Shown here: positions 1-9,046 of the stretch, piece by piece | How the letters are laid out: the number at the start of each line of letters is the position of its first letter | Position numbering within the stretch: the stretch's first letter is position 1 | Notes under the pieces: model-generated | The model's database searches: none | What the model was told of the DNA's origin: nothing | Seen by the model: only the letters and a program-made list of their open reading frames with translations | Made by a program: the position numbers and the translations under genes | DNA from: Hyphomicrobium zavarzinii ATCC 27496 | GTDB taxonomy: Bacteria; Pseudomonadota; Alphaproteobacteria; Rhizobiales; Hyphomicrobiaceae | Length of the DNA stretch: 64,000 nt | Direction of reading: 5' to 3' | Assembly (NCBI RefSeq): GCF_000383415.1 | Contig: NZ_KB911257.1 | Location: 162,558 to 226,557, forward strand

Positions 1-1047
1 GAAGATGGACTCTTGTACACCGATGGCGCCAAGAGAATGTCCCGTAAGTGACTTCGTTGCGGAAATCTTCGGGATGGTCTGGCCAGCGAAGACCTCGCGG
101 ATGGCCTCGATTTCCTTCTGATCGCCGACAGGCGTCGCCGTCGCATGCGGATTGATGTAATCGACCGCGTGCTTCAGGCCCTTGCCGTCCAGCCCCTTCA
201 TGGCGAGACGCATGCAGCGGGCCGCGCCTTCTCCGGAGGGCGCCACCATGTCGTGGCCATCCGAGGTCGCGCCGTAGCCCACCACCTCACCGTAGATCTT
301 GGCGCCGCGAGCCTTGGCGCGCTCCAGCTCCTCGAGAACGAGGACGCCTGCGCCGCCCGCGATCACGAAGCCATCGCGATTCTTGTCATAGGCGCGGCTC
401 GCCGTTGCGGGCGTGTCGTTGTAACGGGACGACATCGCGCCCATGGCGTCGAAGAGGACGGAGAGCGTCCAGTCCAGCTCCTCGCATCCTCCGGCGAAAA
501 TGACGTCCTGCTTGCCCCACTGAATCAGCTCCGCCGCATTGCCGATGCAATGAGCAGACGTGGCGCAGGCCGAGGAGATCGAATAGTTGACACCCTTGAT
601 CTGGAAGCTGGTGGCAAGCGCGGCGGACGGGCCCGAGCACATGGCTTTCGGAACCTCGAACGGCCCCACCTTCTTGGGATCTTTCTGGCGGGTGGTGTCC
701 GCGGCCCAGACGATGGCACGGGTGGACGGGCCGCCAGAGCCCATGATGATGCCGGTACGCTCGTTCACGACCTCGCCGGGCTCGAGGCCCGAGTCGCGGA
801 TCGCCTGATCCATAGCAATGTAGTTCCAGCCCACGCCGGCTTCCATGAAGCGTTTCGGCTTGCGCGGAACCTGAGATTCCCAATCGAGCTTGGGCTCCCC
901 GTGCACCTGGCACCGGAATCCGAGCTCGGCATACTTATCCGCCCGAACGATGCCCGATTTGCCTTCTCTCAGCGAGGCGAGCACCTCTTGAGTCGTGTTC
1001 CCGATCGAGGACACGATGCCCATGCCGGTGACGACCACTCGTCTCAT
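1..1047 (-). CDS. fabB: 3-oxoacyl-ACP synthase FabB (KAS I), partial at the left edge
   Basis: Condensing enzyme that elongates acyl chains on ACP in the cytoplasm and is needed for unsaturated fatty acids. Translating the minus strand from the ATG at 1047 gives 349 codons that run off the window; family members are about 405 residues, so the C-terminus is missing. The catalytic triad is visible: Cys in SSACATSAH near residue 159, His in NPHATATP and His in [10 protein letters not shown] close to the edge. It lies 57 bp downstream of fabA on the same strand, the usual fabA-fabB operon. Function is secure; only the 3' end is unseen. Confidence 0.95.
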   Translation of the reverse strand, partial: MRRVVVTGMGIVSSIGNTTQEVLASLREGKSGIVRADKYAELGFRCQVHGEPKLDWESQVPRKPKRFMEAGVGWNYIAMDQAIRDSGLEPGEVVNERTGIIMGSGGPSTRAIVWAADTTRQKDPKKVGPFEVPKAMCSGPSAALATSFQIKGVNYSISSACATSAHCIGNAAELIQWGKQDVIFAGGCEELDWTLSVLFDAMGAMSSRYNDTPATASRAYDKNRDGFVIAGGAGVLVLEELERAKARGAKIYGEVVGYGATSDGHDMVAPSGEGAARCMRLAMKGLDGKGLKHAVDYINPHATATPVGDQKEIEAIREVFAGQTIPKISATKSLTGHSLGAIGVQESIF

Positions 1048-1104
1048 CGACAAAACCCCTTCCTCGCCGCCCCAATGCAAGCCCCCGCCATCCAGCTCAA
1101 GGGC

Positions 1105-1641
1105 TCATCCGGCGGCCGGTGCTTCACCCGCCTCGAACAGGCCGACGCGCAGGTCGGTCGCTGTGTAAATGACTTGACCATCAGCCTTAAGGGTCCCGTC
1201 CGCAATCGCCAGCTTCAGGCGCCGCAGAATGACCCGCTTCAGATCCACTACGTACTCGACCTTCTTGACCGAAGGGAGAACCATGCCGGTGAACTTCACC
1301 TCGCCCACGCCGAGCGCCCGGCCACGTCCCGGGGCGCCCAGCCAGCCGAGGAAAAAGCCGGTCAGCTGCCAGAGGGCGTCCAGCCCGAGGCAACCCGGCA
1401 TCACCGGATCCCCCATGAAGTGGCACTTGAAGAACCAATCCAGCCGCTCGTTGCCCTCGACGGCAAGCTCCGCAACCACTTGGCCTTTATCATGGGCCCC
1501 CTGGCTGTCGGAGATATGGGCGATGCGGTCGAACATCAACATGGGTGGCAGAGGCAATTGTGCATTGCCCGGCCCGAACAACTCGCCGCGCCCGCACGCC
1601 AGCAAATCCTCGAAGTCATAGCTTGAACGGCGCTCGGCCAT
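1105..1641 (-). CDS. fabA: 3-hydroxydecanoyl-ACP dehydratase/isomerase FabA
   Basis: Dehydrates 3-hydroxydecanoyl-ACP and isomerises the trans-2 product to cis-3, the branch point to unsaturated fatty acids. The 178-residue protein has the hotdog-fold active-site segment [19 protein letters not shown], with catalytic His about residue 74 and Asp about residue 88. I start at the ATG at 1641 because the family begins with the [12 protein letters not shown] segment; an in-frame upstream start at 1671 would add ten unconserved residues. It is first in an operon with fabB and divergent from irr, an arrangement common in Hyphomicrobiales. Confidence 0.95.
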   Translation of the reverse strand: MAERRSSYDFEDLLACGRGELFGPGNAQLPLPPMLMFDRIAHISDSQGAHDKGQVVAELAVEGNERLDWFFKCHFMGDPVMPGCLGLDALWQLTGFFLGWLGAPGRGRALGVGEVKFTGMVLPSVKKVEYVVDLKRVILRRLKLAIADGTLKADGQVIYTATDLRVGLFEAGEAPAAG

Positions 1642-1914
1642 CGATCCGCTTCGTCCCTCTGTGACAAACATTTGACGTGCACAACTCCAGCAACGCCAGT
1701 CTTTGGCGGAAACGCCTCTGCGCCCGCTTTAAGCCGCGTTGTCCTAGCACATCCGACTGACGTTCAAACGGTAATCAGAGGCACCGTCAAGGGAGCGCAT
1801 GGAAAAGGTGACGTATTGTCCAGAGGTGCGCGTGAGGCGGGTCAGACGCGCTGGACGCATCCCCTCCCGGATTTGCGCGAAAAATCCCCCCTAAAACAGG
1901 GTGTTGGGGCCCGG

Positions 1915-1943
1915 TTGCAGTCCCTTCGCACTGCTTCTATACT
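1915..1943 (+). promoter_or_regulatory. Candidate sigma-70-type promoter for irr
   Basis: Within the 386-bp fabA-irr divergent region, TTGCAG (1915-1920) and TATACT (1938-1943) are separated by exactly 17 bp, with the -10 about 85 bp before the irr ATG. The -10 matches 5 of 6 consensus bases and the -35 matches 3 of 6. I saw no convincing Irr or Fur box in the rest of this intergenic stretch. Inferred from spacing and sequence only. Confidence 0.45.
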
Positions 1944-2027
1944 GACGTGGTTTGCAAAATCTGGCCTCGGGCGTGGCCATGCCTCCACTAGCGGGGCTGG
2001 TTGCTGATCTATTGAGTCGACCCGTTC

Positions 2028-2507
2028 ATGAACGAAGACGTCTCAGACGACCTGACTAACGCGATGAGCGAAGACGGCACGGCCGAAGCCGGCTTGCCGC
2101 CCGTGCACTCGGCGATCGCCGAACGGCTGCGCAAAGCGGGCCTGCGTCCGACGCGCCAACGCGTGGCGCTCGGCGCGCTTCTGTTCGCAGGCGAGGATCG
2201 CCACGTGTCCGCCGAGATTCTGCATGCAGAGGCGCTGACCAGCGGCGAGCAGGTCTCGCTCGCGACCGTCTACAACACGCTGCATCAGTTCACGGGCGCC
2301 GGCCTTCTGCGCGAGCTCGCGATCGACGGCGGCAAGGCCTACTTCGACACCAACACCTCGAACCATAATCACTTCTTCATCGAGGAGCAGGGCAAGCTGA
2401 TGGACATCCCGGGCGATTCGATCCGGGTGGACGGCCTGCCTGAGCCGCCGGCCGGCATGCGCGTGAGCCACATCGACGTGGTCGTCAGGCTGGTTCCCAA
2501 GACCTGA
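2028..2507 (+). CDS. irr: Iron response regulator Irr (Fur superfamily)
   Basis: Haem- and iron-status-dependent transcription factor that controls haem synthesis, iron uptake and iron storage in alphaproteobacteria. The 159-residue protein has the Fur winged-helix N-domain (LRKAGLRPTRQRVALG near residue 35, then LATVYNTLHQF) and the Irr-type HNHFFIEE metal/haem segment near residue 113. It lacks the N-terminal GCPWHD-like haem regulatory motif of Bradyrhizobium Irr, so it resembles the Rhizobium-type proteins. It is divergent from fabA-fabB and followed by a strong intrinsic terminator. Iron-uptake genes at 17-28 kb are plausible targets. Confidence 0.93.
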   Translation: MNEDVSDDLTNAMSEDGTAEAGLPPVHSAIAERLRKAGLRPTRQRVALGALLFAGEDRHVSAEILHAEALTSGEQVSLATVYNTLHQFTGAGLLRELAIDGGKAYFDTNTSNHNHFFIEEQGKLMDIPGDSIRVDGLPEPPAGMRVSHIDVVVRLVPKT

Positions 2508-2532
2508 TACGGGCGAAAAACACGCAACCGAG

Positions 2533-2569
2533 AAGGCGCATGCGGTCCCCCGCGATGCGCCTTTGTTAT
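2533..2569 (+). terminator. Intrinsic terminator after irr
   Basis: A 9-bp perfect stem, AAGGCGCAT (2533-2541) pairing with ATGCGCCTT (2555-2563), has a 13-nt GC-rich loop and is followed by TGTTATT. It begins 26 bp after the irr stop and overlaps the stop of the convergent SH3 gene, so it may serve both directions. Confidence 0.8.
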
Positions 2570-3141
2570 TTCACAACCTCGTTCTCGTAGACGCCCCAGA
2601 GCTGCTTCTGGAGCATGTATCCCCGGAACTGGTCGATGGTGACGCGGCACCAGCGGCCGTCGCAAGAATGGACATTGGCGATCACGCCCGCTTCGACGTT
2701 GACGACGGGGCGGGAGCTTTCGCTGTCGCTGTACCTCACCGCGATCTGCGGGGCAGGCTTGCCGGCTTTCACATCCCAAGGCGTGACCAGGGCCGTGCGC
2801 CGGCCCGACAACAGGGATTGGACGACCCAGCCGGTCGCACCCTCGGCGTCCCGCACCTGGCGCCAGCCCTCGAACTCGCTCACCACCTCGACAGGCAGCC
2901 CGGCCCGGCGGAACACCCAGGAGGTCGGATAGTCCGTGCCCGGCCCCGCACGCAGATTAACGCGATCCGCCTTGAGGCTCACGAAACGGGGGAGGGGCAA
3001 TCCGCTTTCGGAGGAACGGGCCGGGGCAACCGCCGCAGGCCCCTGGGGGGCGGCCGCGCCACCGGCCATCGCGGCCCCTCCCGAGGCCGCAAACACCGCA
3101 AATACCGCGCAAAACGTGCGGCCTCCGCATCTCATTCGCAT
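2566..3141 (-). CDS. Exported SH3-domain protein
   Basis: A 191-residue protein with an N-terminal hydrophobic signal-like segment (roughly residues 5-28, Ala-rich) and then a bacterial SH3 region containing SLKADRVNLRAGPGTDYPTSW and a second SH3-like half ending in a GYM-LQKQLWGVY segment. Bacterial SH3 domains of this kind bind peptidoglycan or other envelope ligands, so an envelope role is likely but unproven. I chose the ATG at 3141, which has GGAG six bases upstream; an in-frame GTG lies at 3156. It converges with irr and is divergent from the 2-hydroxyacid dehydrogenase gene, a pairing seen in related genomes. Confidence 0.85.
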   Translation of the reverse strand: MRMRCGGRTFCAVFAVFAASGGAAMAGGAAAPQGPAAVAPARSSESGLPLPRFVSLKADRVNLRAGPGTDYPTSWVFRRAGLPVEVVSEFEGWRQVRDAEGATGWVVQSLLSGRRTALVTPWDVKAGKPAPQIAVRYSDSESSRPVVNVEAGVIANVHSCDGRWCRVTIDQFRGYMLQKQLWGVYENEVVK

Positions 3142-3329
3142 CTCCCGCTCCCGCACATGGGCCGCGCGTCGTGGCCTCTACATCCATCCAGCGACTGGCA
3201 TCCAGCGCCTGGTCTGCCCGTGACGCCTTCGGCAGATCCTCCCCGGGCCTCGACCCCGACCAGGAGCGCCCTGCCGGGCCTCAGACAATCCATCACTTTG
3301 TCACGGGCATGACCTTCTGTTAGACACTC

Positions 3330-3600
3330 CCTGATCTTAGAGCAGGTTCACGTCGTCTCGACCCGAATGCCGCGCGAGCATGCTCCAAATCACACTAGAG
3401 ACTGATTTACGTTCTCGGCGCGAGCAAGATTGCTCGCTTCTCGCGCGATCAGGCTCTAAGTCACTGTTAAAGGGTCTGCGTTCAGGATCCGGGCGCGCGG
3501 CAACGCGGGCCTCACCTGAATCGAACAGGCTGACTTTCGTAGTGTCGCATTTTCTACGACGAACCGATCCACTTCGTCGGAAAGTGCTCTAGGCCGCCGG
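3330..3600. repeat. Palindrome-rich intergenic stretch, possible dispersed repeat element
   Basis: The 469 bp between the SH3 gene and the dehydrogenase contain no convincing gene. They hold a perfect 10-bp palindrome GAGCATGCTC (3376-3385), a perfect 8-bp-arm hairpin GCGAGCAA-GA-TTGCTCGC (3420-3437), and near the end GAACCGATCCACTTCGTCGG, a sequence type I associate with short repeats scattered between genes of Hyphomicrobiales. Calling it a dispersed repeat is inference; no second copy is obvious in this window. Confidence 0.4.
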
Positions 3601-3610
3601 TGGAAGACAA

Positions 3611-4609
3611 ATGCCCAATCCTCAGAAGAAGCCAGTCGTCATCGTCACGCGCAAGCTGCCCGATGTGGTCGAGACGCGGATGCGCGAGCTGTTCGACGCC
3701 CGTCTCAATGCAGACGACAAGCCCATGACGCAGGCGCAACTGGCGGAGGCCGCGAAGGTTGCCGACGTGCTGGTGCCCACCGTCACCGATCGCATCGATC
3801 GCGCCGTCATCTCGCAGGCAGGGCCGCAGTTGCGCCTGATCGCAAACTTCGGCACCGGCGTCGACAACATCGACCTCGACACCGCGCGCAACCGGGCGAT
3901 CACCGTCACCAACACGCCCGGCGTGCTGACCGAGGATACCGCCGACATGACGATGGCGCTGATCCTCGCCGTGCCGCGGCGGCTGCCGGAAGGCGCAGCC
4001 TACCTCAAGGATCCGAAGACCCGCTGGGCGGGCTGGTCGCCGACGTGGATGCTCGGCAACCGCATTTTCGGAAAGCGTCTCGGCATCGTCGGCATGGGCC
4101 GCATCGGACAGGCCGTGGCCCAGCGCGCGAAGGCGTTCGGCTTGCAGATCCACTATCACAACCGCAAGCGTGTCTCGCAGGCGATCGAGCAGGAGCTGGA
4201 GGCTACCTACTGGGAAAGCCTCGACCAGATGCTGAGCCGCATGGACATCGTCTCCATAAACTGCCCGCACACGCCTGCGACCTATCATCTGCTTTCGGCC
4301 CGGCGGCTCAAGCTGCTGAAGCCGACCGCCTACATCGTCAACACGGCGCGCGGCGAGGTGATCGACGAGAACGAGCTCGCGCGCATGATCGAAGCGGGCT
4401 CCATCGCGGGCGCGGGGCTCGACGTCTACGAGCACGAGCCTGCGATCAACCCCAAGCTGCTCGCCTCCGAGCGCGTGGTGGCGCTTCCGCACATGAGCTC
4501 TGCGACCATCGAAGGGCGCATCGACATGGGCGAGAAGGTGATCATCAACATCAAGGCGTTCCTCGACGGGCACGCCCCGCCGGACAAAGTTCATCCCGCG
4601 ATGTTCTAA
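3611..4609 (+). CDS. D-isomer-specific 2-hydroxyacid dehydrogenase (glyoxylate/hydroxypyruvate reductase or D-glycerate dehydrogenase type)
   Basis: NAD(P)-dependent cytoplasmic enzyme interconverting a 2-ketoacid and its D-2-hydroxyacid; glyoxylate or hydroxypyruvate are the likely substrates. The 332 residues show the Rossmann motif GIVGMGRIGQAVAQRAKAFG near residue 158, the substrate-binding FGTGVDNIDL near residue 83, the Arg in NTARGEVIDE, and the catalytic Glu and His in the LDVYEHEP and VALPHMSS segments. In a methylotroph with the serine cycle this activity would matter, but no serine-cycle neighbour is seen. A strong terminator follows. Confidence 0.9.
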   Translation: MPNPQKKPVVIVTRKLPDVVETRMRELFDARLNADDKPMTQAQLAEAAKVADVLVPTVTDRIDRAVISQAGPQLRLIANFGTGVDNIDLDTARNRAITVTNTPGVLTEDTADMTMALILAVPRRLPEGAAYLKDPKTRWAGWSPTWMLGNRIFGKRLGIVGMGRIGQAVAQRAKAFGLQIHYHNRKRVSQAIEQELEATYWESLDQMLSRMDIVSINCPHTPATYHLLSARRLKLLKPTAYIVNTARGEVIDENELARMIEAGSIAGAGLDVYEHEPAINPKLLASERVVALPHMSSATIEGRIDMGEKVIINIKAFLDGHAPPDKVHPAMF

Positions 4610-4611
4610 GC

Positions 4612-4641
4612 GAACGGCCTCTCAGGAGGCCGTTCTGCTTT
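4612..4641 (+). terminator. Intrinsic terminator after the 2-hydroxyacid dehydrogenase
   Basis: A 10-bp perfect stem, GAACGGCCTC (4612-4621) and GAGGCCGTTC (4626-4635), with a 4-nt loop and a TGCTTT tail, starts immediately after the stop codon. The convergent M50 protease gene ends 30 bp further on. Confidence 0.85.
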
Positions 4642-4670
4642 CTGGCGGCAGTGACAGGCGCGGCTGGCCG

Positions 4671-5870
4671 TCACGCGAGAAAGTGCGCGGCGGTGGCGAC
4701 GTAGAAGGCGACCGTCGCCAGATAGCCGGCGATGAGCCAGTTTCGGCCCGCATCCGAAATGGGCTCGATGGGACGCACCCGCTTCGAGGATGCGAGCAGC
4801 ACCGGCGCGGTCAGTACCAGCAGCGCCGTCAACACGTACCATTCGAGATAGACGGACACGCCTATCCCCACCATCAGCGCCAGCATGTTGATGATCGTCT
4901 TGAATTCTGGATCGGAGCTCGACAGCGCGGAATCGAGCACATGGCCGCCATCGAGCGGCAAAACGGGCGCGAGATTGATGCCATTCAGGATCGCGCTCAG
5001 GAATGCGAGCTGGGCGAATACCTCGTCTCCGGTCAGATAGGCGCCCGCCGCGAACGCCGCAGTCGTCACGAGGCTGAAGCCCGGCCCCATGAGCGCTACG
5101 AACCCGCGCTCCGCCTCGTTGCGGTGGGGCTCCGCGGATACCGCGACGCCGCCGAAGAAGGGAATGAAGAAAACGCCTTTCACCGGGAGACCGACCCATC
5201 GCATGGCGAGGGCGTGGCCGGCCTCGTGAATGATCAGGAGCGCGAGCAGGAGGGCTGCGAATTTCCAGTCGAACAGATAGATGAAGCTCGCGTAGGTGAG
5301 AATGCCGGTGACAGCGGCGGCTCGGAGCTTGCTGCCGGATGTCACGAGGCCCGCCGTGCCGGCCTGGGCTTCGCAATAGTCGCGGAGGCGGCGCGCGTTG
5401 AACCTCGCGCCCAGCGGAATGAGCACGCGGCTGAGAAAACTGCCGTGTGTCAACTCGTGCACGGTCGTCATCAATGTCTTTCCGGCGCGCTCCACTAAGG
5501 TGCAGGCGACGAAGTGATCGCGGCCCGGAGCCACGCTCGGATCGCTCCCTTCCGGCAGGATCTCGATCAGGAGGCCTTCGAGCGGACGGCTTTCAACCTC
5601 GCGGTAGGCCATCGGGACCACGCGGTCTCCGAAGCTCGCCGTGCCTTCGTAGATGTTGGTCGTGCCGGGGCGCAGGGCTGTCGCGATCTCGATGCGGGGC
5701 GGGCCCTCGAATACGATTTTCCGGGCCGACGCGGCGCTCCAGACGATATCGATAGGCGCGTTGATCTCGACGGAGGTGGCATAGCGCTGGCGGCGGCGCC
5801 CGAACACGGCGTCGCGCGTGGCCCGTATGAGGCACAACAGGATCTGCGCAAGATCGGCGATTATCGTCAT
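4671..5870 (-). CDS. M50-family site-2 protease with an N-terminal SRPBCC-like domain
   Basis: Membrane-embedded metalloprotease of about 399 residues. Residues about 185-400 form a multi-pass membrane domain with zinc motif HEAGH (215-219) and the second M50 motif NLAPVLPLDGGH. Residues about 28-165 are soluble; the start TSVEINAPIDIVWSA resembles a SRPBCC (START/cyclase-like) lipid-binding domain, so this looks like a fusion. I start at the ATG at 5870; a TTG at 5942 would add 24 unsupported residues. Substrate unknown. It converges with the dehydrogenase gene, and the ThiF-like gene lies upstream on the same strand. Confidence 0.83.
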   Translation of the reverse strand: MTIIADLAQILLCLIRATRDAVFGRRRQRYATSVEINAPIDIVWSAASARKIVFEGPPRIEIATALRPGTTNIYEGTASFGDRVVPMAYREVESRPLEGLLIEILPEGSDPSVAPGRDHFVACTLVERAGKTLMTTVHELTHGSFLSRVLIPLGARFNARRLRDYCEAQAGTAGLVTSGSKLRAAAVTGILTYASFIYLFDWKFAALLLALLIIHEAGHALAMRWVGLPVKGVFFIPFFGGVAVSAEPHRNEAERGFVALMGPGFSLVTTAAFAAGAYLTGDEVFAQLAFLSAILNGINLAPVLPLDGGHVLDSALSSSDPEFKTIINMLALMVGIGVSVYLEWYVLTALLVLTAPVLLASSKRVRPIEPISDAGRNWLIAGYLATVAFYVATAAHFLA

Positions 5871-5963
5871 GAATCTGGCTCGCGGAAACCCAAGCTCGCA
5901 GGCACGCGTGGATCGCCCGCGTCCCTTGAAACACTGTCTCAAGGCATGACCCAGGACCTTCGC

Positions 5964-6800
5964 TCAATCAGTTTCGGCGGGAACACCTTCGGGCGAAATC
6001 CGATGCACGGAGAGATCGAAGATTGCGGGCTCGAGGCCCGTCAGCGGATTTTCGGGATCCCAACCGACGCGAACCGTCTCGAAGCGCGGCTCCTTGGCAT
6101 CATAGAGCAGGATGCGGCCGGCCAAGCTATCGCCGACGCCGGTGATCTCCTTGATCACCTCCGTCGCCTGAAGCGTGCCGACGACGCCGACGACCGATCC
6201 GAGCACGCCCGCCTCCGAGCAGCTCGGCACGGTGCCTGGCGGAGGTGCCTCCGGGAACAGGCAGCGGTAGCTCGGATAGAGTGTGCCGTCCGCCGTCCGC
6301 GCGAACGGCTTCAGCGTCGTCAGATAACCGTCGAAGGGGCCGACTGCGGCGTGCACCAGCGTGCGGCCCGCGAAGAAGCACGCGTCCGACACGAGATAGC
6401 GGGTCGCGAAGTTGTCCGATCCATCGGCAACGATATCGAAGCGGGAGATGATATCGGCGGCATTGGCGGCATCGAGACGGACATCGAACGTCTCGACCGC
6501 CACATGGGGATTGAGATGCGCGATGGTCTCACGCGCGCTTTCGACCTTGTCCATGCCGATCGAGGCCGTCGTATGAATCACCTGACGCTGGAGATTGTCG
6601 AGTGAGACGGTGTCGTCGTCGATGATGCCGAGCGTTCCCACGCCTGCCGCGGCCAGATAGAGCAGGAGAGGGCTTCCGAGCCCGCCTGCGCCGACGACTA
6701 GCACGCGCGCAGCCTTGAGCTTGGCCTGCCCCTGTCCGCCAACGGCATGGAGAAGAAGGTGCCGCTTGTAGCGCTGGATTTCCTCTGGCGTGAGCGCCAT
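5964..6800 (-). CDS. ThiF/MoeB/HesA-family E1-like adenylyltransferase
   Basis: Adenylates the C-terminal glycine of a small sulfur-carrier protein, as in molybdopterin or thiamine synthesis. The 278 residues start MALTPEEIQRYKRHLLL, with the nucleotide-binding VVGAGGLGSP near residue 35 and the family motif DNLQRQVIH. The open frame extends upstream, but that part is out of family and shadows the AsmA gene. Oddity: the zinc CxxC that reads CYRC in classical MoeB is SYRC here, and the C-terminal CxxC pair is not visible, so this is a zinc-less variant. MoeB is the best guess; which carrier it serves is undecided. Confidence 0.85.
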   Translation of the reverse strand: MALTPEEIQRYKRHLLLHAVGGQGQAKLKAARVLVVGAGGLGSPLLLYLAAAGVGTLGIIDDDTVSLDNLQRQVIHTTASIGMDKVESARETIAHLNPHVAVETFDVRLDAANAADIISRFDIVADGSDNFATRYLVSDACFFAGRTLVHAAVGPFDGYLTTLKPFARTADGTLYPSYRCLFPEAPPPGTVPSCSEAGVLGSVVGVVGTLQATEVIKEITGVGDSLAGRILLYDAKEPRFETVRVGWDPENPLTGLEPAIFDLSVHRISPEGVPAETD

Positions 6801-6913
6801 GCCGTCTTTCTTTCTCGCCTGTGAAGCCGAAAGGTATTCTACACCATCGGGACGGCGAGACACCCCTTTGAACGCAATGGCCTTCGGACGCGAGCCTTCG
6901 GCGGCTAGGGCAA

Positions 6914-8743
6914 TCAGCCCCCGGGGTCTGCGCCAGAAACCTTGGTCTGGGCGGCTTTGCCGGGCTCGGCCGGGCTGATGCTGGGCGTGGCCCATGGCCC
7001 CTGAACCTTGAAGGTTCCAGTGGGGTCGGCCGCGGTCGCGGCGGCCGGCTTCTTTGCGACCGAGATCAGGAGATCGAGCGCACTCTTGTCGACATCGATG
7101 GTTCCGGTGACGCTGACGGCGCGGCCTTCGGCGACCGCCTTCACGGAGTCGGCGGTCAGAACCCCATTGAGCGCGGTGAAATGGGCCGAGAACTGGTTTA
7201 CCACCGTCGTTCCTGCGCCTGCAGGCCCCCATCCGCCAGATGCCGAGGTGGCGGAGGCGGCACGAGGAAGACCGTCGAGATCGATGCCGACGCGTCCGCC
7301 CTCTCCGATCTCTAGAGAAAGCGTGCCCGCGAGTGATTGAAGAATGGCAGCCTGGCTTGCACCGTGGGCGTTGAGATCGACGATAATGTCGCCCGACCCG
7401 TCGAGTGCCGCCGGGCCGAGACGGGCATTGGAAATCGTTTCGAGATCGATGTCGTCGAGATCCGCGCGAAGGGTGTAGAGCGGATCGTCTCCGGTCATAT
7501 CGACCGTGAACTGGCCCTCACCGGTTCCACCCTGCTCCAACTCCAGCTCCGCGATCTCGCCATAGAGCTTGCCGCCCTTCACCGAGAGGCTCGCCGCGCA
7601 CCGCCCGAGGCGATCGGAGCCGCTCATGACGTTGCCGGCTGAGATGCGGATGTCGGCGTCGATCTCCTTCAACAACGAGGGAGACGCGAGGCCCGGAATC
7701 TTGAGGCTCCCAAGCCAATCGGAGACGAGAGCCAGCGCATATGGCCGGGAGGGCGCAACATAGGGCGCAATATCAAAGGTGGGGAAGGCGAGGGTGCCTT
7801 CGATCGATGGGCGCTCCGGCCTGAAAGCGGCTACGAGGGCACCTGTCGCGGCGTTACCGTCGAGCGAGAACTGGGCGTTTTCGAAAGAGACCGCGCGATC
7901 GTCCAGCTTGAGCTGCCCCTTGGCGGAGAACGGACCTAGTCCAGGGCCGGTGGCCGGCCAGGAGATGCCGAGCCATCGGCCGGCGCCGCGGAGATCCGAG
8001 AACGAAAGCTCGGCGTTCTGCGCCGTGATCTGGCCCCGATCGCCCGGCGCGGCGCGGCCGTTGAACGAGGCCGCAATATACTTACCCTTGAGTTTCGCGC
8101 GGACGGTGATCGCGGCGTCGGGCTTGCTCGGCGGGGCGGTGAAGGCGAGATCGATCTCGATCGGCTCTCCGCGATAGTCGAAACGGCCGTTGACGTTCAC
8201 GAGGCCGTGGCGGTCCGTGGAGATTTCGGTGTTCACCCGCGAAAGTGTCTCGGTGGTGCCTTGCACCGTCTTGATCACGATCGAAGCGTCAATCAACGCA
8301 AGGCTGCGGAATTTGAAGCTCGACAGCGCGGAGACGATCGATCCCAGGACCTCGGGTGCCACGGCGCCAGCCGCGGCAGGAGCATCTGCCGGTTGAGCGG
8401 ATGCGGCTGTTCTATCGATCACCAGCTTGGCGCCATCCAGCACGATGTCCGCGCCGCCGCCTTGCACGAGCGTGCGCAAAACCGCTGCGACCCTGGTCTC
8501 TCCGGCCGCGGGTCCCACGAGCGCGACAGTCCCCTCTTCGAGCGTAATGGACGGAGAGGCTGACAGCGAGATCGGTGTGGTGATCTTGACGGTTTCGCCG
8601 GATGCAGCGCGGACGATGGTGCCCGGTATCGGCTCGCCACGACGTGCGCCGACAAGGACGGGCACGACGAGCGCTGCACCAATCGCGGCGAGCAACACGA
8701 CGGTAACGAATAGCGGGCGACGCTTGTCAGCTTTGCCGGTCAT
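6914..8743 (-). CDS. AsmA-family inner-membrane-anchored protein
   Basis: About 609 residues with one N-terminal membrane segment (residues about 9-29, LFVTVVLLAAIGAALVVPVL) followed by a long beta-rich, low-cysteine periplasmic region. The C-terminal third has the AsmA hallmark segments (VDLNAHGAS, LAGTLSLEIGEG, then the VNQFSAHFTALNGVL block). AsmA-like proteins are now linked to phospholipid transport or outer-membrane assembly. The start is uncertain: ATG 8743 sits right before the membrane helix, and an in-frame ATG at 8824 would add 27 residues. No operon partner is evident. Confidence 0.8.
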   Translation of the reverse strand: MTGKADKRRPLFVTVVLLAAIGAALVVPVLVGARRGEPIPGTIVRAASGETVKITTPISLSASPSITLEEGTVALVGPAAGETRVAAVLRTLVQGGGADIVLDGAKLVIDRTAASAQPADAPAAAGAVAPEVLGSIVSALSSFKFRSLALIDASIVIKTVQGTTETLSRVNTEISTDRHGLVNVNGRFDYRGEPIEIDLAFTAPPSKPDAAITVRAKLKGKYIAASFNGRAAPGDRGQITAQNAELSFSDLRGAGRWLGISWPATGPGLGPFSAKGQLKLDDRAVSFENAQFSLDGNAATGALVAAFRPERPSIEGTLAFPTFDIAPYVAPSRPYALALVSDWLGSLKIPGLASPSLLKEIDADIRISAGNVMSGSDRLGRCAASLSVKGGKLYGEIAELELEQGGTGEGQFTVDMTGDDPLYTLRADLDDIDLETISNARLGPAALDGSGDIIVDLNAHGASQAAILQSLAGTLSLEIGEGGRVGIDLDGLPRAASATSASGGWGPAGAGTTVVNQFSAHFTALNGVLTADSVKAVAEGRAVSVTGTIDVDKSALDLLISVAKKPAAATAADPTGTFKVQGPWATPSISPAEPGKAAQTKVSGADPGG

Positions 8744-8824
8744 AAGGCCGCTGTCCCGCACAGGAGTTCTACAGATCGAGAGATGATCGGAGCCCGCCGA
8801 CCAAGTCTCGAGCCGATCGGGCAT

Positions 8825-9046
8825 CTCTACTTACCTGAAGGCGACACGCGTGCGCAATACATCATGAGAGCCTAAATCGGCGCCATATGTGCAGAAAAAT
8901 TCATATCTTCAGATGCATAGCCCCTTACTCCCAAAAAACTAGATATTCAGACTAGTGAACATTTTCAGAACACGACGGACGCCACATTTTCGCGACGTGT
9001 CAATCACGCAAAATTCTACAGGCTCCACGCGTTTCCACGCATGACT
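8825..9046. other. AT-rich intergenic stretch upstream of the AsmA gene
   Basis: These 222 bp are clearly richer in A and T than their surroundings and hold no coding frame. They presumably contain the promoter of the AsmA gene, but I could not settle on -35/-10 boxes. Confidence 0.3.

Noticed and set aside
1672-2007. 111-codon frame between fabA and irr
   Set aside because: No ribosome-binding site or family features; it overlaps the divergent promoter region and the probable irr promoter.
3480-3560. TGTTCGATTC on the minus strand near 3520 as a tRNA T-arm
   Set aside because: No acceptor stem, anticodon arm or CCA-proximal pairing can be folded around it.
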